NCBI RefSeq assembly: GCF_000004075.3
Contig: NC_026659.2
Location: 5,022,001 to 5,086,000 of the forward strand
Reading direction: 5' to 3'
DNA length: 64,000 nucleotides
Origin: Cucumis sativus
Lineage: Eukaryota > Streptophyta > Magnoliopsida > Cucurbitales > Cucurbitaceae
The notes under the pieces were generated by a model, which saw nothing but the letters and a program-made list of their open reading frames with translations, made no database searches and was not told where the DNA came from. Every line of letters starts with the position of its first letter. Position 1 is the stretch's first letter. Of the stretch, positions 47,737 to 60,239 are shown in pieces. The translations under genes were made by a program, and so were the position numbers.

Positions 47737-50700
47737 TCATGTGTGCAAGAGGCGTTTTTCACCGATCAGTATCCTGTAACTTGCATGGGGTCCTTCGGAG
47801 GTATCACGCAGGCTAACACGCCAACCCATCGCCTTTCCAATGGCTTGAAGCTCATCCATGACAGCAACAGTATCACGGACGTATACTCGGCCCCCTGGCC
47901 TTAAGATCCGATCCATTTCGAGCATGATTGTTGACATACTGCATCTGATACCAGTTATCAAAGAGAGAATGAAGTAAGCAACAGAATTTCCAATGATGAA
48001 ATGTAACAAAATTCTTGAGTGTCAAATTAAAGTGATAATGATTAGGAACAACATCAACCATAGGATCTATATATACCCATAAAGCGTACCTTCTCATTTC
48101 GACTGAAAAAAGACCAGCTGCATGCAATAGATCATATGTTCTTGGGTATGTATCGAAAGGTTCACACCTGATAGATACATCACAAATAAGCTGTCATATA
48201 GCTTGAATTTATTTTCCTATCTGAATTTTGGATTAACAAACAGGAGGATTTATGTGATTCACATTCACTTATCTAAATTGACCTAGACATCAAAATATAA
48301 CGGTATTAACGTAATTTGAGAGCATCCTATAGTAAATATAAAGATAAATTGTTTGAGGATCAAATAGTTAGGCAGTTTTACCAATCATGAAGAACTCCAA
48401 GAAGTCCACGGTCGTATATGACGGGTAAGGTGTTCGGTCCACTCACGGGGACGACATTCATCACCCACGAATCCAATTTATGATCAATTAATGCTGCAGC
48501 AAACCTGTCAAATGACAAAAAATGACGACTAAATAATGGGAAGATAGAAGGATCCTGCTAGATATGATATAGGATAAACTAACCCTCCAAATCCAGCTCT
48601 CATATCCATTACATTCCTTAGTCTTATCTTCTTCCAATGTAATGCACGCACATAGCTTCCTATAATTTCATTCCAATATTTAGATTCTGCCGTGAAGAGC
48701 TCATTTCTAGAAATATATGCATCATATTGAATGCTCTGGAGCCTATCTGGAGGAGTCTGCAAACGTGCAGGCCATTTCGTCACATTTCTGCCAAAACCAT
48801 TTTCTGGCAGCCGAGTAATGCAAGGCTTCAGCTTGACATACCTTAACATGACAAAATGTAGAAAATCCAACGATCAGAACTATGATTGTAAGAAAAAGGT
48901 CAAGGTCAATAGATGTGATGAAATTTGAAAAGCCGTCATTGAAGCTGTTCTTTTACCCAGTTCAGAACTATCTTCACATAAATATTAAACAAGCAAATAC
49001 GTTCACTAGGAACAGACCATTTGAGACTTTTTTCACATGTTTATTTTAAGCAAAACGCCACATTAATCCAGATGCAAGAGTACAGTTCAAATAGAAAAAA
49101 CCTAAATGAATAACGACTTCCCTTCAGATAAATTAGCTCTAGTGTATGAAAACAGTTCAATGCAGTTCAATACAATTTCAAGGAAACTGGGTAGCGCTTC
49201 CTATTTATTGCAAGTGAAATTCTATTTTCTGTCAATAAAAAAACTTTTGGATCTGATATATAACTGACTAATCAAAATCTAGTGTGGATAAAAATATATT
49301 CATCCATTCAACTACCATTTCATCAAAAGAAATGAGGATTGATATATGCATATTACCAAACTTTATCTGGATCATCGTCTATGTCACAAAGTGGAGGCTT
49401 AACTTCTGCATCACGGGTAAGATAGCAGCTATTATTCATTGGCTTTTGCCATATTGCTATATATCCATCCTTTTTCACGAACTTCCAGCAGAGACGAGTG
49501 GTAAGGTTAATCATCTCTGGTAAGAGAAAAACGAGAGCTGTATTTAATATTGAAAGTTCTGAAGAAAATTATATGTGCTAAAATATTTATAGACCAAAAT
49601 AACGCAGACGTTTAGTTGACAATGATAACAGAGATCAAATCACTTCACAACCTTTCTATATTTCTTATATTGTCATGCCAATTTTCTTGAGTTTAATAGA
49701 CGGAAATACAAAGCAAACTAGCCAATTACTAGGATAAAGATCAACAGAAAGAGAGAAATTGGCTGAAATCGAGGATATAAAAAAGACTTCACAAAGTTAT
49801 TGGAACTTAACGACTCTGACTGACCATAGGCATTAAGCTAGAAGAAACAGCCAACAGATATTATAGTCACAGGCAGACCTTCCCACTGCTGTTCCAAGGC
49901 TTCTTCGTGCTTGTAAACAGGTTGTGCTGCCCAAGCAAAGTATCCTCCAGCCCTTAGCATTCTGTCAACCTCCAGCAATAGAACTCCATCTTAAAGTCAG
50001 AAGGTTTAGAGAAAATTCGACAATCAGAAGACATTACAAATAATAAATCATCATTTGACATTGAATACTATTTAGTACATTGGATCAATAAGTCTTCAAT
50101 GGAAAAAATAATGCGAGTACACAGATATGAATAAGAAGGAGAGAGTAATGAGACGATCATACCATCACGAGTCCAATTAATTCTACATCTTGAACAATGT
50201 ATCAAGTCAAAAGCCTGACTTGGATACAGTAAACGACGAGTAGAAAATGCTGCAACCATTGCAGGAACACCACGTTCAAGAGCAAATTGAATTTGATTCT
50301 CGTGAACATCTTTAGGAGCAATTGACATTGTTACCACATTCCGTGACAGCAGGTAGGCACCAAAACTTGCAACACCACACCCAATATCCAAGACTACTCG
50401 TGTATGACTACCAAAAGCAACATCAGGAACAATCTACAGAACAAACAAAAAGTTCATCATTACAAAAGAAAACCAATCCAAAAGCTGCATTCATCTAAAA
50501 TGTGCAGTAATTGTTTATTAACTTACTTTAGATATATGATCCAAGTATTCATTTGCACCATGAATGAATTGTGTACCACCTCCAGGAAATTTAAATTTAT
50601 CTTTGTCCCGGGAAATCCAGTTTTGACCCCCTTTGTCATCAACCAAACGGGTATGAGGAACATTGTTGAACCATACCTACAATATAGTACGCTCCAACTA

Positions 50701-51910
50701 TTAAGTCTGAAGAGTTGTTTAGTTGTGAAGTCCAAAGTGTAAGGAGTTAATAAGCAATGAAATTGATGCTTTTTAGTTGTGGGAATCATATTAAGTTTAA
50801 GAATTTTTTGGACCAAACAAATAGTGAAAACAATTCCACTCCTCCCAATCCCTACTCCTTGGACCAAGTATGTCCTGATACTTTTGCGGGACATATGCTA
50901 TAAAAGAAAATTAACTAGTAAAAATTTTCTATCCAACTAGAAAAATACAAAAGCGCTAATCAGTCAACCTTTTTAAGCATATCAGCTGTACATATAAAAC
51001 TGACGGAAAATAAAATAAAATGATATAGCAATTAATATTAAACATATAATGTAATACTAATACAGCCTGCAGAAATACTAGAATATCATTTTTAATATTA
51101 TAACAGCAGAGCAACTGACCAAACCAACAAGACCAGTAGCAATCAATGACACAAAACATTTTAAAATGAGAAAAAAAACTTCAAGTTATAATAACAGATT
51201 AGATGAAATCTACGTACTGCACAAAAGAATACCTCATCACGGCTCCTTGGCCAGGGAATTGGCATTTTATATCCTTTCGGTGCCGGAACTAAGCAGCTCA
51301 ATCCCCCACCAGAATCAGGGCAATGCCGCTCGAACTTTTCCCCCTTTTCCGTTGACTTCAGCTGCTTAATGGCATCCACATTATCCAAGCAAGGTATGTA
51401 CTCCCTCATGCTCTTTGGGCAAAGAGCAAACTTCTTGATCCTAATCTTGGCAGACCCACTCTCATCCGTCCCACTCTCAGTCTCATTCCCCCAATTCTCC
51501 GTTAACTCGGGATCCAAATCCCCCACCTCAAACTCGTCAGCCATCGTTCCATTCTCGTCCACGATCCCGAATCTCTGCACCGAATCAGAGGGAGGAGGCG
51601 TCGGTGGAGGAGGAGATGAAGGAAGAATCGGAGATGGGAGCGGGGCAGAGGCGGAAGAAAGGGGCTTTTCCGGAGCTTCACGGGTTAGATTCAGTTCGAT
51701 CAGAGAAGAAACATTAAAGAGGGTGTCGTGATTAGGCGAGATTGACACTGAAGGAGGAGGATATCGAGTTTCAGTGAAGAAGATGAGCTGTGGGTACCCA
51801 TCAGACCAATGCTTACCCAGGTAAAAGAAGGTGAGGGAGATTAAAATGAGGGCAGAGATCTTGAAGATCGATGGGCTCTTCAGTGAATCGCAAATGAAGA
51901 AAGGTTTCAT
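47737..51910 (-). CDS. PMT11: Probable Golgi pectin methyltransferase PMT11/PMT12
   Basis: Nine exons on the minus strand: 51910-51233, 50676-50527, 50433-50163, 49989-49879, 49516-49357, 48841-48584, 48504-48382, 48167-48090 and 47944-47737. All join in frame to give 678 residues (Arabidopsis PMT11 about 694). A short cytosolic N-terminus precedes one membrane anchor (about 15-34, [15 protein letters not shown]), a Pro-rich stem and then the DUF248/Methyltransf_29 domain: [18 protein letters not shown] motif [12 protein letters not shown] (Asp292), [13 protein letters not shown], the second half motif MRAGFGG, and the C-terminal [11 protein letters not shown]. Such type II Golgi proteins are thought to methylate pectic polysaccharide; QUA2/TSD2 is the studied relative. 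The fourth exon's donor is GTCTGC, weak but required by frame. It lies tail to tail with HESO1. Confidence 0.93.
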
Positions 51911-52230
51911 GGTTGTTTACGAACAGAAAAGCGAAAAGTGAAGAAGGGAGGGAGGGTTCTTCTTATCCACTGAGACAATGGAACTTGGTAACAGAGTTAC
52001 AGAGTCTCGTTTCCCCGGCGAACAGTTGTAAGTTTCCGATCGGAGAGATTTGAAAGAAAGGGTGGGTATTGAGAATTACCCGCCAGAATGATGGAGGTTG
52101 GGAAGAAATTGAAAATGATAAGAAGGAAAAAGGTCCATGGGAGAGAGAGAGAGAGTGAAACGGCAGCTTTGTCTGAAGCTCACTAGGATTCCAACTGTGT
52201 TCAATGCCCACCTCAACGTCCCTTTTCATT
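51911..52230 (-). promoter_or_regulatory. PMT11-like leader and core promoter
   Basis: GC-richer sequence upstream of the start, including a GA/CT run at 52138-52157. It is likely leader plus core promoter. No upstream frame resembling a conserved protein is seen, and the transcription start is not located. Confidence 0.4.
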
Positions 52231-53024
52231 TTACCCTTTCTTCTCTCTCTTTTCATACTTACATCAATATATGACATCATTTTTCTTTTAATTAAACATA
52301 TTAAAACCTTTTTTCTTTTTCTTTTTTTTTTTTTAAATTTTAAAGCCTCGATTTTAGGATGTAATACCTAAAATCAATTCTCTCTAATTTGACCACTGCT
52401 AAAATCTCTAATGAAAAAAGAAAAATCTTAATTATATTTATATTAACTTAGTAAAGTACCATGAGCCTAATATCATTATCTCGATTTACAAAAAAAGATT
52501 TAATTAGACGTTTTTATTCATCATTTCTATAAGACAACATTTCTATAAGACAACATTTAGACGTGTATGGTAAAATAATCATGTAAATGTTGATAGATAT
52601 TTAAAAAAATGAAAACTAACTACAAAATATAAAATATTGAAAAGTAACTAAAAAATTTACATATCAATAATTGTAAATTGTTTATTGTAGAATGAGGTGG
52701 ATACAAAAAACTAGAAAAACAAATAATTAAACTAGCATAACATAATAAGAATAGATAAATGATGACATAAAACATAAAACAACATAATGGAAAAGAAAAT
52801 AAAGGAATAAAAATAAAGCTTTTCAAGTGGATAAAGCTTTAGAGAAGACGAGAGGACAATAGGGAACTTAGATGAATGAATGTTAAGGAGAAATTATGTG
52901 AAAATTTAATGACAAATATTCGAATGAAAACTTGTGATTTCTTAAGAAGGTAGATTTTACTATGGTGAAGAAGAAAATCAAAAACTTCACTTGAATTCTC
53001 TTGAACTAACACAGACTATTGTAA

Positions 53025-53028
<4 letters not shown>

Positions 53029-53073
<45 letters not shown>
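53029..53073. repeat. (TA)n microsatellite
   Basis: About 22 uninterrupted TA units, the longest simple repeat in the window and probably polymorphic. Confidence 0.9.
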
Positions 53074-53075
<2 letters not shown>

Positions 53076-53185
53076 TAAAATATTAGTGGAAATCTCAAAA
53101 TTTCATGAAAACGAGAAAAAATCAAAACTTCCACACTACCATCGAAATCTCGAAATTGTACACTATCATGTTTCAAAGCATAACA

Positions 53186-53203
53186 CTAAACCCTAAACCC
53201 TAT
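53186..53203 (+). repeat. Short interstitial telomere-like motif
   Basis: CTAAACCCTAAACCCTAT contains two consecutive copies of the plant telomere unit CCCTAAA. It lies about 110 bp from the TA microsatellite, in non-coding DNA. Confidence 0.6.
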
Positions 53204-53887
53204 CATCTTCTATCAGACAGAGAATATGTCTGAGTTCAAAACTAAATCCCTTGTGTGTGGAGACTAAGATTAGGGCTAAGACCTGCATTTCTAAAATATG
53301 AATATCAAGCCAAGTTAGTCTGGCGCATTATCGAGGCTAAAAGTTTCACTTCAAAGTAAAATGCCAAATGCTCATTCATATTATATGGCAACCCATGAAT
53401 CTTATAAACCATTCCAAATATTAAACCCAAGAAAAAGAAAGGCGAGTGCAATGGTTATAGTAAGAATTATTATATGACATAACATCAAGATTCTTCAAAT
53501 CATCTGTCAAAGTTATCATCACTTTTGAACTGAAGTACAGAGTTTATAGGAGAGCCTAAAACAGTTTGAATTCTAGAGGAAAGTGAACTTGTGAGAATGA
53601 TGGTCTTTCTTATGGTTCTAACTTCATAATATATGGTATACAAATAATCTACCTCAATCAGGAACTGGTATCTCCTGTCCCCATCAGCATTTATATATGT
53701 AAAATTTCTTCCTAATATGATAGCCTCTGACCATTAAAGAATGAGTACATACATGAATGATGAATGTACATGCATATGGATGAAAAGAGCTATTGTCTAT
53801 GCATTTACAAAATGAATCTACCATTTTCAAAGAAGGGGCCAGCTAAACTAACAAAACTTTGATGAAGCTAGGATAGAGGCTAGGAAT

Positions 53888-56800
53888 TTAGGTGGGTGAT
53901 TCAGCCAAAAGAAGGGTGTGCCACCATCCGCACGCGACGTTTTTAGAATTGCAATTCTCCATTGGGACTTCGACTGGAATATTGCGGTCGATTACATCAC
54001 CCAAACCTAGCTGCAGTGTGTAAGTGGAGGCTTCTAAGATCTTCAATATCGAAAGGCAATGATTAACTACAGAATTGTTGTGGCAATACGCAACAAGCAC
54101 CAAACTAAAAACATACCTGGCCATACTTGTTCCATCCCCAGCAAAACACTTTTCCATCCTCTAGAAATTGCAGAAAAATCAAAGTCAGAATGAATATTGC
54201 ACAAAAATGTGTAATCAACCAATCAAAGTTCAAATATAGTGCATAAAGTTTAGAAAAGTCCAATTATAACGTATTTCTTTAGAAGTCGTTCTTGAAAACC
54301 ATGCAAGGAGAAAAGGTATATATTAGTCATCTTTTTTATCTTTTTTTCTAATAGATATCTTCTATGCAGACACTATTTCTTCTAAAACTCGAAGTTCAGA
54401 AGAAGAAACTAACACAAATTGACTAGATCTGGACAACCCATATAAAAATTCCATTTCTCTCCAACAAACAATCTTTTAGAGTTGAGACACTTGAACATTT
54501 TCATCTCAGTGAATTGATGGCGGGATCTCATGAATCAGAAAAATAGACTCCATGTGCAAGAAGATGATGAAGTACCTGATACTATAGCACTATGACGAGC
54601 CCCACATGATACAACCTTTGCATTTACATTTTCCACACTCGGTGCATCTAGAAGTCTTGGAAGTGTCTGCATTTATGAAAGGAAAATAATGCATAATATC
54701 AATAACATTTTCCAACTTTAGATCTCGTAGGATCGTAATAAGATAATCAACAAAGATCTGACATGCTAAAGCAAGCATCAATTTAGTGAAGCATATACCT
54801 CGGCTTGATCAGCACCGGTTCCTAACTGCCCAAATTGATTTCCGCCAAATGAATATATATCACCATCGGAGGATATACAGACTGTGTGCCACAGTCCAGC
54901 AGCGACACTCTCGATCCGGATGCCAAGTAATGAGGACACACATGTTGGACTTAACTCATCATCTGTACACCCTTGCCCACACTGTAAGACATAAATTAAA
55001 CGAAGAATATAGCAGCAGCACAAGCAAAAGAGAGAGTATGGGAAAAGGAACAGAAAGAATTATCTCTTTTTGATTGAACTTGATCTTGACGATCTACATC
55101 TACATATCTTTTTCTCCACCATATCTACTTTACCTACAGATTGATTCTGAAGATTGGTCAATTGTGTGAACTCCTGCTGATGTTGGGTTGTACAAAGGAT
55201 TAAACTAGCTAACTTGCTAATGAAGTAGGGACATGGCTATTGAATACAAGGTAAAATAGAAAAAAGGATCACAAGTAAAAAAGGAAAACAGGTAGATGGG
55301 CACTCTTGAATGATAGTGGAGAGAGAAAAATCCACCAAAATTTGTTGGTCTAACATTATATGTACAATGGTGAAATACAGGAGTCATACGTATTGACAAC
55401 TGATGGTTGATTCAACAAATATAGGACCTATTTGGATGGACTGAAGGAAAAAAAAGTTTTTAAAAAGGTCATTTTTTTAAAACTCTTTTGCTAAAAACTA
55501 TTTAAAATACTCATAAAATTGTTTCAAAAGCTATTTTGATTGGTTGCTAAACACTTCAATCTTTCCAAGATGACTTATTTACAAAATCAAACGCCTGAAA
55601 AGTTAACTCAAACAGAATTGACTTTCTAAGTGTATAAAAGCAAGAAAAATGTTTATAAGCACTAAGAAATTCAATACCTATGGGCCCTAAATTTATAAGG
55701 ACGGGTTTTTTCTTATAGCATTCAGTTAAATGGATTATCTTCCAACCCATTTGTGCAAAATCAAGAGTTCCAGAATCATAGGAACAAAAAAGCATCTCAA
55801 ATAAAAACTGAAGATCCTGCAATATAGATTCAGCTTTACACAACCATATTCAATGAACTAGAACTCCTTAACAAGCTTCCTATAAAGACTTTAGCAGCCA
55901 ACAAATTTAAGTGGCACAGAATACAAGAAAGTTGATCGATTGTTGAAAGTAAAAGCTATCATGTTAGTAGGATATTCAATAGGAGATTACTGAGTGGTAA
56001 CGGAGAGCATGTTTTGTCATTCAACAGGGTTAATCAAAAGATGGGAAAGAAGTTGACACAAAAAACATTGGACGGAAGAAGATATATTCCAATAATATAT
56101 TCAGTGAGGTCCACCATCACTTGAAAAGGATTGGGTGGTGAATAAGCACAAGAAAGATGCCCAGGTGCTGTCTAATTGCTGATTTGTGGTGGGAGAATTT
56201 TTGGGACTTCTAAACATGCCATGAGTCATGGGACCAAACCAAGGAAAGCAACTTTACAGATACAAATGATATGAGTCATAACCACTTAGATATGTACAGA
56301 ATTAGTTCAGAGAATTAAATGATCTTGCATTAAATGATCAATTGTGTCATATTAATTACACAATATGCATTAACCGATAAATGAAATAAAAGGTACACAA
56401 AAAAGAATGCCAAGGAAGAAATGGAATGTGTTGGAAGAGAATACTGAGAATGAACATAAATCATGAAACAAAAGAAAAAGAAATTCCCACGATGGGAAGT
56501 GTTAGAATGAATGAAAATGGTGAGAGAAAAATGTTATAGTGAAACAAAGCACGTGTTAAGAAAATGACATGATAAATTCACCTGTCCGTACAGCCCCCAA
56601 CCAAACGTCAGCAGTGCCCCCGCATCTGTGGCATACAAGAGGAGAAATATCAAATATCCGAATACTAACACTTCAACGACAGTACGAAAAAACACAGGTC
56701 TAGACCAATCAAGCACCAATGTTTCATATGAATACAGAAATTAATGCATAAAACATAACCCCCAAGGACACTTCTTAACAAAAAAGAAAACATAAGTTCA

Positions 56801-59640
56801 ATGTTCTAAAGGCGAGATTTAATTTTCGTTAATCTACCAATTAAAAACTATACCATATGAGATCGCTGCACATATGAATATGTAATTCACAAGTACTGAT
56901 CAAAGTATTTAAGCTTTTCCACCAGTTTTTACCTTATAAATTTTATCATTACTTTTCCAAAATTTTATTGTGATCTACAGAAATCAACAGAAAAAAAATA
57001 TCACAAACCTGTCACTGCTGCACTATGACGCCCTCCACAAGCAATTCCCTTCACATAGCTTCCAGGAATTCTACTACCTTGACCCTCTAAGCTTGCACTT
57101 CCTCGAGCAAGAGCTGCAGATCTATCTTTGCCAAAAGAAGAGGACTCGATGCAAGGTATAGGATGTGGAGAGGAAACCATACGAATGCGGGAGCCCAAAC
57201 CTAGCTGTCCTTCTCCACCATAGCCCCAACCCCAGACCTGTCCCATATCTGAAACTCTGAAGACATTAGGGTCCATTATATGTTGTGTATTTAATGTTAT
57301 TCTAGTAAACTGTTCCAAAAGAAAAAGAAGAAGGGCGTTTAGATTAATATTTCATGGGGGTTGAATAGAATCCACTAGGACAAGTTTGGCACTATTGGTT
57401 CCAAAATTTACTTGAGATATTTTTTTATAAACCAGTTTGAATGATTCAGTCTAAAAGTATATACAAATATAGATTGACTAATTATACCAACCGACATGCT
57501 ATAAATCAGGTGGACAACATTAATTTATAATATATTAGACTTACCTGACAAAGCCAATGTATGACGCCCTCCTGCAGAAACCGAGGTGATTCTAACTCCA
57601 GGATTAAGAGTAACAAGACAGGGAACTGCAGAGAGAGTCTCATCACTTGATGACGAACTCTCAGCTGCAAGCTTTGCTGATGAAACCCTTCTCCTCTTAG
57701 TACTTTCCGCTCCACCAGCTCTAGCTTCAATACTGGAGACAACACCACTAGATCGTGAAGCTTGTAAACGAGGGCTGACTGCCACAAAGAACATGAAAGG
57801 CCAGTGAGAAAAACCTTGAAAAATCTCTTATCATAAGTAAGTTTGAACAGTACCTTGATCTATCACGGAAGAAGACTGCCTCTCTAATACATCCCTTTCA
57901 TAGGCAGCCCCAGCGGACAGATCGGTAAACATCTTTCCAGAAGGAACACACTCTTTCCATCCCCACGTGTAGACTTCTCCTCTGTCTGGAACATATACAG
58001 AAGAAACGTCAACAGACCAGTTCACTTGCCAATACAATAGGCATAAAAAGGATGTAACGTAACCAAACTTTGAACCGCAACTTGGAGTACAAAGAAACAT
58101 ATTTCTTTATTTCCCTTCATCTGGTGAGGGCAATGACTAAAGAACTTAACAACAAAAAGAGAAGTCGACGTGTAGGAGCCTGGAGCTAATCATTAGTTTT
58201 TCAAGAAAACCCATCACGATGATTAAAAAAAATCAATAACATCCATAAAAGTCCCCATTTCTCCAAATAATCTCTTATATAGCTATAATTCCTACAAATG
58301 TACAAGATTTTTTAAATTTTCTATGAAGTGAATTTATTTTCAGATTTTACGGGCTGCTTCAGAAAACACTGAACAAACATAAAGACTTTACGATTGTCTT
58401 GTTTGTGCACCATCCATACGTAACTTAACAGGATTTCATCTTCTTGCTCTTTTCAAAGAGAAGAAATGGTTTACCTGTAATAGCAACAGTGTGGGCCCAA
58501 CCTGCAGCTGCTTTTACTATAGAAGCTTCTGTTGGAAGAGGAAAAGGCTCTGGAGTTTCCTTGAGAAGAAAATTGAAATATGCTAACAGGTCAGTTCATT
58601 AACAACTAACAGTAAAAACATTTTAATTCAACGAACATTGACTATGGCTCATACCCCATGCTTGCCAGACGTCACATAGCTTTGACCAAGATCATCTGTT
58701 GCGCCCCATGTAATGAGTTTTCCATTTGCTGGTTAAATGAGGAAACACAAGACTAAATATCAAATAAAAGGAAGAACTACATTGTGAGAAAAACAGAGGA
58801 AAACTATATAATCCAATAACAGCAGTCATAAGCAATCAATGAACACAATTAACATGAGAATAGGCAGTTATATGAATTGTTCGAGTGTAAAGTAAATCCC
58901 AAAAAATGTAACCAATTAAATAGATAAAACACTGAAAAGACATTCAGGAGTAAAGTTTTCAAACAATTTTGTTTTAAAAAGCAATGCATAAGAAACGACA
59001 ATCCTTCGTCAAAAAAAAAAAATGAAGAATGTACTCCTCTTCAATCTGGAGGGGAGGGAAAGAAAAAAACATATAGTAAAGAACAAAATCTTAAGTCAGA
59101 AGAATAAGAAAGATTCCCGAATCAACTCAATTCACCCATTGCAGAAACAACTCCAAATCTGAACAAAACAAAGAAAAATCGGAAGTGAAATGAGTTAAAT
59201 ATCAACATTTCAGGAAAAGGAATTTCAAATTTCCACAACCCAGAAACCAAAAAAACCCCCAGAACTCAAACTCGAATTCCTCACTCATTGAACAAACTTT
59301 CAGCCAGCAAAAAAAAAGAAAGAAAAAAAATTCACAAAGCCCAAAACTTCCAACAAAAAACACCAAAAGCCATAAAAAGAATCAGAAAACAAGTTTCAAA
59401 GAAAAAAAAAAAACCAGAAATGGCTACAGCGAAGCCGCAGCCACCACCACAAACATCCCTCCAACCATGAGCGTCAGTAGCATCTTTTCCCGGAAGTCGA
59501 ACGACCACCGGCGAGAGCAAGGGCGACCTCTGAGGCAAAGCTCCAGGAAGATACCCCCACATAAAAACAATCTTGTTGTCCTTAACATCCTCTTCCATCC
59601 CCACGATCTCATCTTCTCCTCGGCTCCCCTCGCCATTCAT
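53888..59640 (-). CDS. TCF1: RCC1-repeat protein, TCF1-like
   Basis: Eleven exons on the minus strand: 59640-59415, 58728-58655, 58559-58475, 57985-57854, 57778-57545, 57248-57009, 56625-56582, 54981-54799, 54666-54576, 54160-54117 and 54010-53888. All are in frame and give 491 residues, close to the ~490 of Arabidopsis TCF1 (At3g55580) as I recall it. Seven-bladed RCC1 repeats are visible through motifs such as KLITWGATDDLGQSY, GEVYTWGWKECVPSG, QVWGWGYGGEGQLGLGS, LLTFGWGLYGQ, YSFGGNQFGQLGTG and VFCWGWNKYGQLGLGD, with AGGRHTLALS-type strand ends. A basic insertion (STKRRRVSSAK) between blades could be a nuclear signal. TCF1 is a chromatin-associated, cold-induced regulator of lignin genes. 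Assignment to TCF1 rather than another RCC1 protein rests on remembered similarity. Intron 7 is 1.6 kb. Confidence 0.88.
55430..55692. mobile_element. Possible MITE in intron 7 of the TCF1-like gene
   Basis: GACCTATTTGGATGGACTGA at the left and AAATTCAATACCTATGGGCC at the right look like decayed inverted ends around ~260 bp with TTAAAA-rich sequence and a GTGTATAAAAGCAAGAAAAA block. Similar sequences are abundant in dicot genomes. No clear target duplication, so low confidence. Confidence 0.3.
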
Positions 59641-59892
59641 ATCGATTTAGTGGGCCAACAATAAAAAAGAAAAAAGAAAAAAGAAAAAAAAAACCAACAC
59701 AAAGAACAGATGCTAATTTCTTAGAGTATTGTGCGGTTTCAATGGAAACAGAGAACTGATTTGAACTTTGGTGGACTTAGGGAAGTGATACAGAAAGAAG
59801 AAGAAGAAGAAAAAAGAAATGCCCTAAGGTTAAAGACATATCAAAAAAGAAAAAAAAAGGAGAACGTATCATTTTCGGGGGAATGGGGAGGG

Positions 59893-60080
59893 CCACGTCG
59901 GATGCCTACGTGGTATTATTGACAAGTGGGAAGAGTAGAGCCATCAGATCCATGGGAGAATTGTAGCCAGGAGTTAGGGAGAAGTTTCTGGAAGGTGGAG
60001 TGTGTCGAAGGTCGTTTCTTCTCTTTTTCAACAAATTTTGAGCTATATCGTGGCAGCTTAAATAACCTTCCACGTGTCGG
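59893..60080 (-). promoter_or_regulatory. ACGT-core elements upstream of the TCF1-like gene
   Basis: Three ACGT motifs lie 250-440 bp upstream of the start codon: CCACGTCGG (59893-59901), TACGTGG (59907-59913) and the G-box/ABRE-like CACGTGTC (60071-60078). Such clusters bind bZIP and bHLH factors and are frequent in stress- and ABA-responsive plant promoters. Confidence 0.45.
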
Positions 60081-60239
60081 AAGGCTGTTCGAAGCTCCAA
60101 TCATTATAACTTTGGCATTTGCTTTGCTTTCATCTCAGCTACCCCAACTTCTTTCACTACCTCTACACGTCATCCTGCTCCCTTGTCCGCATCACCCTCC
60201 TGGGTCCCATCTATTTCTAACGTTTTTTTTTTAACACTA

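Larger units (their letters stand above)
52250..53887. other. Intergenic region with a long TA microsatellite
   Basis: AT-rich. It holds the TA run and telomere-like motif listed separately, and toward 53887 the 3' UTR of the RCC1-repeat gene. No gene recognised. Confidence 0.6.
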
